Positions 12,001 through 23,121 of a stretch of 64,000 bases of DNA are shown piece after piece. The notes beneath the pieces are model-generated. The model saw only the letters and a list, made by a program, of their open reading frames with translations. It was not told the origin of the DNA and made no database searches. The DNA is from Fratercula arctica. Taxonomy: Eukaryota; Chordata; Aves; Charadriiformes; Alcidae. Position 1 is the stretch's first letter; every line of letters begins with the position of its first letter. The DNA lies in the NCBI GenBank assembly GCA_947846985.1, contig CANTUZ010000001.1, positions 185,216,455-185,280,454 on the forward strand, written 5' to 3'. The translations under genes were made by a program, and so were the position numbers.

Positions 12001-12290
12001 TTCTGTCCAGTGACTGAGGTGAGCTTGATTATATTGAGAGGCTAAAGAGTCTGAAGATTAGGTTTCTTCCCTGCAGTTTTGACCATCTTCAGAGCTGCCG
12101 TAATTTTTATGGCTACTTACTCTTGTGAATGGTTTTTGTATAGGCATACAATAATAAAAGGAAAACATAATATAATCCCAAATAATGTTGTTAAATATAT
12201 GTTTATGTTAAATATGTTAAATATATACTATCTACCCAACAACGCATATGACCTGTCCCACAAAGGCAATTCACTGCAATAAGACAGTAC

Positions 12291-12352
12291 CTTCATTGGT
12301 GATCTGCCAGCAGGAGAAGGGGAAACGGAGGCTATGTGTCTTGCTGGTGATG
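12291..12352 (-). CDS. DOCK4: DOCK4 penultimate coding exon (62 bp)
   Basis: Encodes the end of split codon 830 and residues 831-850, SPARHIASVSPSPAGRSPMK, a Ser/Pro-rich piece of the tail that leads directly into GSVQSF of the last exon. It was located by phase: 2 nt complete an Ala codon left by the preceding exon. Acceptor side TTTACAG, donor G|GTACTG. Too short for an ORF scan. Confidence 0.93.
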
Positions 12353-13299
12353 CTGTAAAGTTAGAAAGATTTCAGTGCACTCTTGACATTACAATTTTCA
12401 CTAAGAAATCTTTTTAAGTGGACAGGAGATCATTCTACACACAAGCATTAGCTCTGGTTCCCTCCAGGTACTTGCCCAATGGCTGCAAATAGTTTTAGGG
12501 TTTGTTTATTTTACTTTGTTCTCAGGATTATCTTGCAGTACAACCAATAGGAAATTTCTGCATCCATCTTCTCTGACAAATTTTATATCACTGTAACTTG
12601 GTTTATATCCTACCAAATGATGAGGATTCAAAAAAGTCAGTATAATAACCTTTCCCCCCTCTTTTTCTTCTCTTAAGAAATATATTATGTATTTGTATGT
12701 CAAATAAGAAAAACAGACAATACATAATGTACTTATATCAAACATTTACCGGTAAGTATACTGCAAACATGCCTGGACATACTTTGAGGCATAAGTCTAA
12801 AACACAAAAAGCATCTTCACTCCCTTGAGAACAATTATATTTATAGGATCACTTAAGCAGTCTTTCTTTTAAATGGAAATTAATCTTTTGAAAGGCAAAT
12901 TGGTTATAGGAACAGAACTCATGTACTTCCATGATTGCTGTGCATTTTCTGGCCAATAAGATTCTTTGTGGTTAATGATCATTTATGATTGCTAACATCC
13001 AATTATCATAAGATCAAAAGATTAAATTTTATCATCCTCCCTAGTACCAGCATGCGCTGTCTGAAACTACTCAGTTATTAAGCGAAGGGGCAAAGCATTG
13101 AAAACGGAATGCTAGAGAGAACATTTCATGAGATGAAAATACCTGCGAAGGCATTTCTACAGCCTTCCATGAAAGTAATCAAATAATAAATTAAGCTGAC
13201 CAAGAAGTTAAACATTAATCAGAGTGGAAAGAATCTAAGCCCTCAAATAACTTTTTTTTTTTTTAACTGGAGCTTAACCTGAAATGTCCATTAACTCAC

Positions 13300-13413
13300 C
13301 AGTCTGTGCAGGTCTTGGTGGTACAGGAGGAGATATAAGCTTTCCACTTTCTGATGTGTTTCTGGCTTCCTTCCCACTGTCCAGGCTCCAGCTGCTGGGG
13401 GTGGTGTTTACAG
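13300..13413 (-). CDS. DOCK4: DOCK4 exon with SPPVPPRP SH3 ligand
   Basis: Encodes residues 792-829 plus 1 nt of codon 830: SVNTTPSSWSLDSGKEARN followed by TSESGKLISPPVPPRPAQT. PPVPPRP is a textbook proline-rich SH3 ligand of the kind the DOCK4 tail uses. Acceptor CTTTTCCAG, donor G|GTGAGT. The 947-bp intron on its 3' side holds nothing recognisable. The 2.5-kb intron on its 5' side (13414-15891) carries the C-run tracts at 14345-14386 and 15694-15709. Confidence 0.95.
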
Positions 13414-14344
13414 CTGGAAAAGAATGAAAAAGCCGATATAGGCGTCAACCCTTCTAACTCTCTGACTTGCCTTTACCCATGAGGGTAAAAATAACAGAGT
13501 GAAAATGTTAAACAACTTAACAAGCCTGCCTGAAAAGCTCTCATGATTACATCAGCATTTCAAAAGCTCTTAAATAACGGCTATCGATCTTCTGGCACCT
13601 GGCCCTCAGGTCAGTTTGGAATTGTGTAGCAGTTGGGACCATCAACAACAGCAGAAGCTGAGATAGCGCTCTGGTGCACTGCAAATCCAGCCACAAAGGG
13701 AGATAAGCTTGAAGCCTGTTAATATAATCAGTTTATCTTTGCACTAGACTCCTATTTAAAGGTTTCTAGGCAGAGAGGAACAGACTATTCATAAACCGTT
13801 TCCATTAACTCATTTTATATACAGAAGGGACTAGAGAAAGGAACTCGCCAAATTCCAATCAACCTCCCTCAGAAAGCTTTCAGTCCTGACAGTCTTTTGT
13901 TGCCTGCACAGACTACAAATTCAGAACTGAAAGAAAGTGGAAAGAAGGGCACAAAATGGAGGGAGTAAAAATTTAAAGAAATGAAGATGGCTGGAAAAGA
14001 AAAGAAAAAATTATTATGGACTAAGAAAACTTATATACGCTGTTTGTAGCCATGGTCGAGGATCTCTACTTGATCAAGTAAACTGACTATCACTTTGAAA
14101 TGTATAAAATTGGCCATTGCATTTGTCTGTGTGACTTTTACCAAATTCTATGACTTTATAATTGAACAATCCCACAGGGCCTGGAACAGCTTACTTAACA
14201 GAACTGAATTATCTCATGTTATCAAGTAACCCACAGATTGTCAGATAGATAGGGCATTTAACATGGACGGGACAAAAGCTAACTTAAAACCTACAATTTT
14301 TCTTACATGTCCTGTAAAAAATGGAAAAAACCTGCTTCAAACTT

Positions 14345-14386
14345 CCCCCCTTCCCCCCCACCAAAGCACCACCACCACCACCCCCC
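14345..14386 (-). repeat. G-run tract in DOCK4 intron (C-rich on plus strand)
   Basis: On the plus strand there are C6 (14345-14350), C7 (14353-14359), a (CCA)n stretch and C6 (14381-14386). In the DOCK4 pre-mRNA this is three long G runs plus GGU repeats, so a G-quadruplex is possible. Confidence 0.75.
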
Positions 14387-15693
14387 TTCAAAGCCTCAAA
14401 CCTCTTGCCTTGCCATGACAGTTTCCTTCTTGTGTGCTTATTTTGTAGTTGTGAGCAGAGAACCACACGCAAGGACTCTGTGCTCATTTACAAAGATGAA
14501 GCGAAAAGCAAAGTATTGTTGCTAACTGATGGTATCAATTATTACTATTATAGCAACACCAAGGGCTTTCAGGACTGTAATCCCACTATACCAGTATATA
14601 CCAGACTTAATACAAAAAGTACAGTACAAATAATATTTGTTTCATAACTATAACAGTATTGTTATAGTATAATTGCACATTAGTGCACAGGATAATCTCT
14701 TTTCTAGAGGACCATTTTGCTTTTTTATTGCCAAAATATGCAATACATTGTTTGCTTTTTATTGTATGCTGTCACCTAGCAGTATGGTTTTGCCCTCATC
14801 CTAAAAATGGCTTGGCACCAGACCTGGGTACTTCAAATGCCTGAATCTCTTGACAAGCCGTTTTTTCTTTTAAGTCATCCAAGCAGTCAGTTCTTTGGAC
14901 TGCTTAAGTCTCCAGCAGAGAATATTTTATTTTAACAGCTCCATAATGTACTTGGCTGCGTAGGCCAGTGGAAAAGTTTTGCCATTTCCATGTTAAATTA
15001 TTTCATATGTTTTTCAGCCCTGTGAAAAATTCCACACTTGAGCTTTCATAAAAATTTGGACACAAAAATACTTGTAAAAGTCAGCTCTTATTGATGGAAA
15101 TCTGACTCCTGGTCAGTTCTTGTTACAGCATATTCTTAAAAAAAATGTACTTTCAGTACACCTTTTTTACTGTATACTTTATTCAGGGTACCACAAAGGG
15201 CAGCACATCGTGAAATGATGGAGCATATTATGGATGTGGAGCACATAATGAAATCTTGGCACAATAACTGTGCCAACAATATTGAATTTCCCCATGTGCA
15301 AAATTACAAAAGGCAATATTTTGTCTATGAAATTCATAGGTTTCTCATTTACTCTAATTAAAAAACCCATAACAAACAAAACACAAAAAAATAACAAACC
15401 ACAAAGTGATATTTTCTCTTCCATCAAAGTGTAACCAAAAGCACAGCGACTATTTGGTAAAGAGGACTTGCAGATACCAAACTTCAGGATTCGATCCATC
15501 TCTTTAGCTTCTCTCTGCCCCCATCTCCAGAAGTTCATCTCCAGGGTTCATCGCCCCATATGTCTCTCTTGAGAAGCAGAAAGGACAGCTCTCACAGGCA
15601 GCTTGCAGCTACCTTCTGCTCCATCACCCCTTCCTGCAAACTTCTGGGCCCTTCTGAGTGCAACGCTCAATTCAAAGAAACACCACGTGTCGT

Positions 15694-15709
15694 CCCCCCC
15701 CCCCCCCCC
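15694..15709 (+). repeat. poly(C)16 homopolymer
   Basis: A run of 16 C on the plus strand inside a DOCK4 intron (G16 in the transcript). Its length is likely polymorphic and error-prone in sequencing. Confidence 0.95.
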
Positions 15710-15891
15710 ACCTCCCGCCTTTTTAGCAAACTGGAAACTTAAGAGTGTTAGTGTAATTTAGATAGATAGAATGTTTTGAAACTTCGAGATGACAATATAC
15801 GCTCAAAACAATTAGGATTCTACAGGAATATGACAGGTTAATTATATTTTCATTGCTTCCAAGATTGGTATGGTGCAGCATTTCTACTCAC

Positions 15892-15964
15892 ATTTGTCGG
15901 GACCTGGCAGACTGGAGTCACTTCGTGGCAAAGCACCATCTCCAATATGATTAAACAGCATTCT
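15892..15964 (-). CDS. DOCK4: DOCK4 exon (RMLFNHIGDG)
   Basis: Encodes residues 768-791, RMLFNHIGDGALPRSD followed by SSLPGPDK, plus 1 nt of codon 792. This is a conserved block of the DOCK4 tail as I recall it from mammals. Acceptor TTTACAG, donor T|GTGAGT. At 73 bp it is not a multiple of three, so skipping would shift frame in the tail. Reading into the intron meets a stop within a few codons. Confidence 0.94.
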
Positions 15965-18900
15965 CTGTAAATTGAGAACAGCACAGTTTAGGCAGAGCTG
16001 CTGCTGTATTTCAGTAACCTTTAAGAAAACAAATATCTTTTTGTTATTATCCCCACCACACAGGTCTACTTTGGAGGTAGAGAGATAAACATCACTTAAG
16101 AACAGAAATAGTTTAATAAAAATATGTGTATACAAATAGGGAGTAGACCAGTTTTCTGAAAACTGTACACAGTGGAATCAGAGGGAGGATTACTATGTAC
16201 TGAGTTCTGACAGTTTCCAGCTCCCTAAAAAGACAAAATAAGGCTCAAGTGGTATCTTGATAGATTACTAAAAAAGTGCAGGGATAGATCTGCAATAATT
16301 TCATTGCAGAATCAGGATCTGAACAACGTGTAATGTTTGACAATATTCAAGTTATGGCTGTTATCTTAGAAGAGCATTGCGTATTATTTCCAACCCCGAC
16401 TTTTTTTGATAGCAGTGCTCTTACTTCTCTTCTGGATAAGAAACACATAAACTGTGTTTGTCTTTCCTTTTCTGAATATTTATTTTTTTTAAAAAACACA
16501 CAAATTTATGAGACAATTTAAAACTTCTGCTAGTTATTTCTTTTGGCAGCAGTCAAATAATCTGTGGGTCACTGGTTTGTCTTCATAACAGTTGTAAACA
16601 GCGTACAGGTAATGCTGTATTGAACAGTAATTCGGATGTACTTTCCAAAGGAAATGAGAACAGATAAACTTTACTTTTTTTGTTTTCCTTTTTTTTTTTT
16701 TTTAAAGCTAGATCAGACAATCAGTGAAGTCCAAATCAAATCTCATTCTTGTATCTCCTTCCAGTGCTCACAGAGGACCATGCCGAGTCAGCGAGGCACT
16801 ACGCTGTGGTTCCACAAGATGGCAAACGCGGCTGCAAAGTAATGAACATCGATCTGACATGTTGCAGCTCCATGTTTCAAAGTGAGGAGCAAATACTTGG
16901 CCAATTCAACTTGACTCAACATTAGGTTTGCCTGTCTATGCTGTACTACAGTCATACTGGATCAAGTAATATCTGTTTTCCTGGATTTAATGTTAACTGA
17001 GTGGTGTAACTACGTGTGTACTCTAACGTGACAGAAAATGCGATCCCATGTTCCTGCCTGGTCTGGATTGAATGTTCACTGCCTAGCGAGTCTGCAGTGC
17101 ACTAGGATCTGGTGGGCAAGTGTTGATGTCTGTTTTCTGTTGTGAAGGTAAAGAGCAAAGGCTGAAAAAGCAACTGAAATTGGAGGAGATAAAGAGACAA
17201 AAGCTGAATGAAATACAACGAAATGAGGACATACTAAAACAATGAAATATAAAACCATATGGAAGAACAAGAGCAATCACAGGATGTTTAATGAGAGGCA
17301 AAAAAACCCCAAAAAGTTAAAACCCCAAAAGCTCCATTAAGAAGAACAATAGCACAAAAACCAAGGAGGCTTGTTGACCAGTCAATGACAGCAGGCATTC
17401 CTCTTCAGAGCATGGGAAGAGCTGGAGAGACACTCAGCCAGAGATTAAAAAGCAAGCACAAATGGATGTTGACTGAAAACAGCTGTACATAGATAACCTT
17501 GAGCATCAATTTCAATGAGGGAAGCGGATGCAGTACTGCTGTGGTCTTGTTCTATGAAGTCCATCAAACTTCCTTAAATGAGGTACCTATGGCCTGAAAG
17601 GCTTGATTTGGACTTGAAGTGCAGGAATTTGCCTGTGCATCTCATCTTTCCCAGTTGAAAAAACTATTGTGAAAATTGCATTCATTAAGACATAACAAAG
17701 ACATTTATAAGTGGGTGGTCCTTTCCTCTTTAACTTAGTGTGAAGCTCCAATCAAGACTGTTAGAATAAAAACAGAAAGGACAAGGAACAGTTTAGGCTT
17801 CTAAATTCTAATGAGAGTTGCAGGTGTCTCTAAGATATTTCCTTACAATTGTCCTGAGGATTGTTTTCCCCCTTCTTAATCAGAAGGCAGAGAATCAGAA
17901 TTTTGTTTCTGATCACAGTCTGTTTTTACTGCTCGGGGAATAGAGCAAAAGAAAGAAATTGCACCTTTCCCCAGAAAGATATATCCTCATTTATGGTTAT
18001 GAGGGCAGAAAGAAACTGTCAGACCTTCGCACCTTTGAAACATACTTCACTGTATGAGCAAGATAATTTTCTACTTACCCTATCTTGGGACACTGAGGGT
18101 AGAGACAGATTGGGAGATTTTCCTGCCGGGCGGGTCTCAGAGAGAGTGGAGACTGGGACTACGAGCTCCTCAGCCTCCCTTATCGAATCTCGGGTAGAGT
18201 GGGGGATAGAAGTCGCATTCCACTTGGTAAAGCAAGAGTTTGTGGTCTGGGAGCAAAAATGGGATAATTTTTTCTTTGCGGCAAACTGTAAAACCGCTTT
18301 ATTTAAAGAACATGTCCTGGTCTTTTCTGTATGTTGGTTTGGCTCCACTAACACTGAGAAAATGCCCAGTAGATATATCAGTAAGTAGTACCCAAGAACT
18401 GCCCTTAAGTCTGGCTAAGCCTCTGTATTACTCCATAAGCCCTCAGGTAACAGCATGAGGACTTAAACAGAAAAGAGGAAAAAATTAAATCAAGAGCCAA
18501 TTCAATAACTGAAGAAGCAAGGGACAAGAACACAACTAATGAGAAACCAATAAAACATTTCTAAAATAAAGGATCCTGGACTACCAGGTTGCTTTTTATC
18601 AGAGGCAAAACCTCTGGTGGAAATGAGAGTGTTGAGAGGAGGGCCTTTTACACTGTACTTATGTTCTTGTCTTTCTCAGCTTCAGGAAGAGGTGCACCGT
18701 ATGATGGCATAGATTAAAGCAGCAACTGTGTTAAAGGAAAGCACTTTAGGAAAGTAGGTCCATTAAGAAGAAAAGATGAAATAAGGATTCAGAATTGACC
18801 AGCTCACCAAGCCGATTTTGCATTTCAGATAACTCTAAAGATACAAATTTCATACAGACCTATGTAACAGTAATTTTACGGTAAGAACTCAACTATTTCT

Positions 18901-19392
18901 TTTCTCTGGAATAACAAAATGTCTTTCTTTTCTGAAACTACACTGAAAAACAGGAATTGCCACATGGAGTGGTTTATTATCTCTCAGTGGCTAGGATTAG
19001 CTATTTCAGAAGAAATAAAGGAGAGGTCAACATGGACAACTGCCGTGATAACAATTTTTCGTTCTTTCTTCTTCCCTAGATTGAACGAACACTGCAGTTT
19101 CACACAGGCAGCCTGTATCATCTGCTAAGTCTTTGCATCTCTCTCACTGCAGTAAGTAAATATCAAAAAGCAGCTCTAAACCTAAAGCAAGCAGAAATGT
19201 GATCAAGCACCGCGTATTCTATCCACCTCTCTCTCATGTAAAATATTTTAGAGTATTTGCTTATAAAAATAAAAAAAAAATCCTTGAAAATTAACAGCAG
19301 TGAGCAGACACTGAATCTGCTCGAAGTTCAACAAGCGCCTTTATCATCTTCTTAGCTACTTGTGTTCAGGGGACTCCCAACAAGCTTCCTAC
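15965..19392. other. DOCK4 intron (3.4 kb) with exon-like plus-strand fragments
   Basis: No mobile element is recognised. On the plus strand there are A-rich and intermediate stretches that translate into coiled-coil-like peptides, and several sit behind good acceptor-like sequences (16,75x, 17,15x, 17,88x, 18,68x and 19,079). The longest non-DOCK4 open frame on the plus strand (17861-18388) is also here. I could not assign any of it to a family; see findings. Confidence 0.4.
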
Positions 19393-19502
19393 CTGCGAGG
19401 TTTCCGAAGGAGTAGGGTAGATGGCACTGCAGGGCCTCTCTCTGGGGGACAGGCAAGAGTTTTCTCGTGAATGCTTATGTTTGTCAGACAACAGTGGAGA
19501 TG
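19393..19502 (-). CDS. DOCK4: DOCK4 exon (SPLLSDKHKHSRENS)
   Basis: Completes codon 731 (Ala) and encodes 732-767: SPLLSDKHKHSRENSCLSPR then ERPCSAIYPTPSETSQ. It is basic and Ser-rich, with S/T-P sites that could be phosphorylated by proline-directed kinases. Acceptor TATTCTAG, donor G|GTAGGA. The intron to the next upstream exon is only 222 bp. Confidence 0.95.
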
Positions 19503-19724
19503 CTAGAATATAAATGTGTCAAGTGATTAAATTCATGCAGTGAAACTTGAACATTTCAATTATATGTTTTTGACAAAGAAGTCCTCTGTCCCCAATAATT
19601 CCTATTCATCAAACAATTGGCTAAATTTGATGTCTGACCAGTGATATCATGCAGAAATCCAGCTGTGTAATGTGTCAAGAATCATTTAAAATGGTTTACC
19701 ATTTTAGAGTACACGAGCACTGAC

Positions 19725-19806
19725 CTCTGGCACTGGATGGAGCAGAACTGGTCACATTAGGTGACGCAGAATGAGTAGAACTCAGGCTTGAGGTAGATGG
19801 ACTAGG
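19725..19806 (-). CDS. DOCK4: DOCK4 Ser-rich tail exon (82 bp)
   Basis: Encodes residues 704-730, PSPSTSSLSSTHSASPNVTS then SAPSSAR, plus 1 nt. Almost half the residues are serine, typical of a disordered linker after the catalytic domain. Acceptor ATGCACAG, donor G|GTCAGT. Found by phase, since it has no ATG and is too short for an ORF list. Confidence 0.94.
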
Positions 19807-20208
19807 CTGTGCATAGAAGAGATGCTGGTGTTACCACATCACACTTACTAGTTTGCAAAACAAAAATTTATGACATGCTTTGCACTAAAACAAAGAACTT
19901 GTAATTTGTTAGACTAGTTTCTCAGTATTTCAAAATATCAAACCAGTATAAAGAGCGTTAATGTAACTAAACAAAGATGCAGTAAAATATTAAATAAATA
20001 GAAATGTAATTAATGAAGAACGAATAGTTACATAAAAAATTGTTCTTTCTAAGTTAAGGAGGTTAACAGCCCATTTAAAGATTTGTTTTTTAAAAGAAGT
20101 ATTAGCAATAACTTTAAGATTTCTGAATGAAATAATAGAAGCATTAATTTAGTAAATAGCCTTGTAAGAAAGATTCTGTTCAGTTTGAAGAAGGCCAATA
20201 ATTTGTAC

Positions 20209-20329
20209 CTGCATGTTAAAAACTTCATCGGAGCTTTCTGATTGCCCAGTGATATTGCTGACTTCAGCAGAAGCTTGGGATGACAGTGATGAGGATGAAT
20301 ACCGATTGACGGCTGGGTAACTCAAGGGA
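20209..20329 (-). CDS. DOCK4: DOCK4 exon (PLSYPAVNRYSSSS)
   Basis: The first nucleotide completes codon 663 (Ser), followed by residues 664-703: PLSYPAVNRYSSSSLSSQAS then AEVSNITGQSESSDEVFNMQ. Acceptor CTTCTAATAG, donor G|GTACAA. It is preceded by the 287-bp GC-AG intron. The block is a known conserved part of DOCK4 just after DHR-2. Confidence 0.96.
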
Positions 20330-20616
20330 CTATTAGAAGAATAATGAAATAAAAAATGGTTAACTCTAGTCACCAATCATAATTTTTCATGTGAAAACAG
20401 CACATGTTTATTAATCTTCACAGTTTAATTTGGATTTACTGGGGGGGGAGGAGGGGAAGAGAGAGAGAAAGAGAGAGAGAAAATGTTTATCTATCAGCTC
20501 TTCATGACTCAACATACTTCAGGTGGACCATACAAGGAAGTGTGCACACAATAAAGTATTTTATAGGTCCTCTGTGAGTAACAAAATCTATCACAATTTC
20601 TAGTATTTTAACTTGC
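20330..20616 (-). other. DOCK4: GC-AG intron of DOCK4 (287 bp)
   Basis: The donor reads CAG|GCAAGT on the minus strand (intron start at 20616), a GC donor with an otherwise perfect U1 match, as GC-AG introns usually have. Phase excludes the nearby GT. The intron also contains a 43-nt uninterrupted purine tract on the plus strand (20441-20483), which is a CU-rich tract in the transcript of the kind bound by PTB. Retention would add about 35 residues before a stop. Confidence 0.9.
20441..20483 (+). repeat. GA-rich purine tract
   Basis: Forty-three purines in a row: G8, then GGA and GA repeats. Low-complexity, intronic. Confidence 0.95.
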
Positions 20617-20738
20617 CTGCGTCGTGGTATTACCCTGGCACCATCAGGACTCATAGAAACAGGTAGGGAATTTCGGCATACGCGAGGACTTCCATTTGGG
20701 AAATGAACAGGGCTAGCTTGTACGCAGGCAGAAAATTC
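20617..20738 (-). CDS. DOCK4: DOCK4 exon (EFSACVQASPVHFPNGSPR)
   Basis: Encodes residues 623-662, EFSACVQASPVHFPNGSPR then VCRNSLPVSMSPDGARVIPRR, plus 2 nt of codon 663. It marks the junction between DHR-2 and the disordered tail. Acceptor CTTGCCAG. The donor is the non-canonical GC described in the adjacent intron entry. Length 122 bp, so skipping would break the frame. Confidence 0.95.
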
Positions 20739-21096
20739 CTGGCAAGTTGTTAAAAGAAGGTTAATTAAAATGAACATAATATCATTAAGGATGTTGTAAG
20801 ATACAGATAGTCACTTGAATAGTTAACATCTGCATTTTGGATCATCTTCATCATTAGTAAGAAAAATATTTTAACTTTTCGCTGATGATACTTTCTCTTT
20901 AGTAAAATGTGACTATTTTTCTCTGCACTGTATGGACAGTTTATTAATTTTCTCTTCGCTATGTGGTACTGTTAATGCTACAAGATGTAATGTGGACAAA
21001 CAACCAGAAGATGTCACTATGTATTGCGTAGGAAAATTAAACAACCCTTACTGCAACTAAACGGTCTCCTGGTTATCCATGCACCTGCTCACGTAC

Positions 21097-21216
21097 CTGT
21101 ATTCCCAAGCTCGACTTCATCACAAAGAACTGATCCACCAGCTTTTTGTGCAACGGCCTCATGTCCTGCGGCACCACCTTCTCGTGCACCGCCAAGCCAA
21201 ATTCTAGAATCTGCGC
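21097..21216 (-). CDS. DOCK4: DOCK4 exon, end of DHR-2 domain
   Basis: Encodes residues 583-622, AQILEFGLAVHEKVVPQDMR then PLHKKLVDQFFVMKSSLGIQ. This is the last helix of DHR-2 lobe C, with the family-typical pattern in which LHxxLxxxF follows the HxKxVPxxMRPLH block. Length 120 bp, phase 0 at both ends. Acceptor CTTCTGCAG, donor G|GTACGT. The 1.8-kb intron on its 5' side (21217-23037) holds unique sequence only. Confidence 0.97.
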
Positions 21217-23037
21217 CTGCAGAAGAGACAGGACAAAAAAGGGGAAAAATACATTTTTGATCAATTTTCTTTAAGCTTTCATCAATTAGTAATAAAAAAA
21301 AAGCCAACAAAATGCATGTTGTATGAAAAGCATCTACCTAAATCCCTGACAGACCTGTAAGACCAAACAAGACCTAAGACCAAAACCAGTAATACACATG
21401 AGGATTTATGCCTCTTCTGATTTTGCTATTCAACTTTCCCAAAGGTTTGGCCTATGTGAATTTAATTCTAATATAAAGCCCCCTATGGATAACGTAGTGA
21501 AAAATCTGGCTAAATGGCAGCTTTACAAAGGAGCCATTCTAAACCCTAAATAAAAGCTGTTTTCTACAAGAACAGTCATAAAAAGCATGAAACAACAGCA
21601 GTGGCCACATCCACCAGAGAGCCTGTAATATATTTTCAATTAAATCCATGGTTCCCCATCCTATTCCAACTCCACAGAGACCTCAGTAAGTGGTGGCTTT
21701 ATGTATATTCTTGACGCGAGGCACGAGAGGCTTCAGAATAACATTGCTAAAACTCCAATCTTGCTCAAATTTGGCCACAGGCATTTGAAATACTGAATTG
21801 GCTACATGAGGAATCGGATAAACTCAAAAACAAAATAGCTACGCTATGCTGTAATACCTTTGGATGGGAGCTGCTAGCTGACGTTTTGAGGCAGCCTGCG
21901 AGCGGGCACGCAGCTGCGCAGCGTCACCGACCCGAGGTCAGGACTTCAGCACATCCATCCACACACGCCACCACCCCAGCACTTCTGAATGCTCCCCGTT
22001 GCCTGCTAAATCATCTCTGGGTGCCAGACAGCGTTTAACCGCTATTGCTTGGAATTCACGTTTTCATCATGGGAAGTTATTAACTCCAGTTTTAAATTGT
22101 AAGGGTTAAGCTTGAAAAACTGAAACTGCAATGTAAATTACTCTACATTATCTAAATGAAATTAAAGTGAGCTCAGCGGACCTATTCTGATTTATACTGT
22201 CTGAGGATCTGTCCTTCGGCTGATCTGATCAAAAGATACCACAATGCTGATGAAAAATGGAATTTCTGTCTTGCCAAATTCCAATACTCTGACCTCTTTA
22301 TCCCATGCTGGCAATAAAGTTTGAAATTTCAACATGCTGCATAGAACAAAGATAGGTAAATATCAGTTAAAAAAAGCTGAAATACTTAGCAAGATCATTT
22401 GATCAAAGTAATTTTTTTCAGCATTTCCAAATGGAGAGACTTCATATTTGAGGCTGGTAGGTAGATGTCTTAAAAATAAATGAAAAAATAATACAAAAAT
22501 CATATAATGCATAGAATACCAGTTTAATAACTTGGTGTTTATTTTACTGCCTACATACTTTGGCAATTATTATTAGATATCTTCCACAAATAAGATTTTT
22601 CATGTTTTTTTTTCCTCTATGCTAAATCTTGTAGTGAAAGTGTTTGTTCTGTAGCAGTGGTAAAATACAAAATACAAATATTTGCTGAAGCTATCAGATG
22701 TTTCAATGAGATAATGTTCATTCTGTAATAGTGGTAAAATATGTTGTGCAACTATTTGCATATGATCATCACAAGACAAAAACTTGCCTCTCATTCAACA
22801 TTTAATTTAGAATAGTTTGAAGTGATTAAGATGATGATGCAAAAGTCTAGGGAAAAATTATTAACATGACCCAGAAACCTGCTTCTATAGAAAGCTGCCG
22901 TCTACTTGGAATCTAATGCACGAAATACTTAAGACCACTGGGCAATTATTAACCTCTGAAATATTATATTTTATTTTGGGACACTTTTAGCTAGACCAGC
23001 TAAGCAGGCCACCTAGTCATTCTGCTCCCCACTTTAC

Positions 23038-23121
23038 CTGCTCAAGCATCAGCTCTCTCAAGCGTGTGATCTTCTCTCCATCCTCTGGATGGTTCAAGAT
23101 GTATTCTTTGATAAAGAATGC
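23038..23121 (-). CDS. DOCK4: DOCK4 DHR-2 exon (84 bp)
   Basis: Encodes residues 555-582, AFFIKEYILNHPEDGEKITR then LRELMLEQ, the helix that follows the nucleotide-sensor loop in DHR-2 lobe C. It has phase 0 at both ends, so skipping would keep frame but delete a helix next to the catalytic site. Acceptor CTGCTTAG, donor G|GTAAAG. The 3.3-kb intron to the next upstream exon (23122-26401) contains AT-rich unique sequence and an (AT)n stretch near 26069-26093, with no gene. Confidence 0.95.

Larger units (their letters stand above)
8887..12290 (-). other. DOCK4: DOCK4 last intron (3.4 kb)
   Basis: Between the 62-bp penultimate exon and the terminal exon. Its 3' end is the compound microsatellite; the rest is unique sequence with a slightly GC-richer patch at about 9350-9870. 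That patch produces overlapping open frames on both strands (for example 9511-9870 plus) without protein resemblance. I see no mobile element or nested gene. Confidence 0.8.

Noticed and set aside
17861..18388. 175-codon plus-strand open frame, considered as a single-exon gene or retroviral remnant
   Set aside because: The sequence shows no viral or cellular motif I recognise and no upstream promoter. Only its first part is mentioned, in the exon-like fragment finding; as a whole gene it is unsupported.
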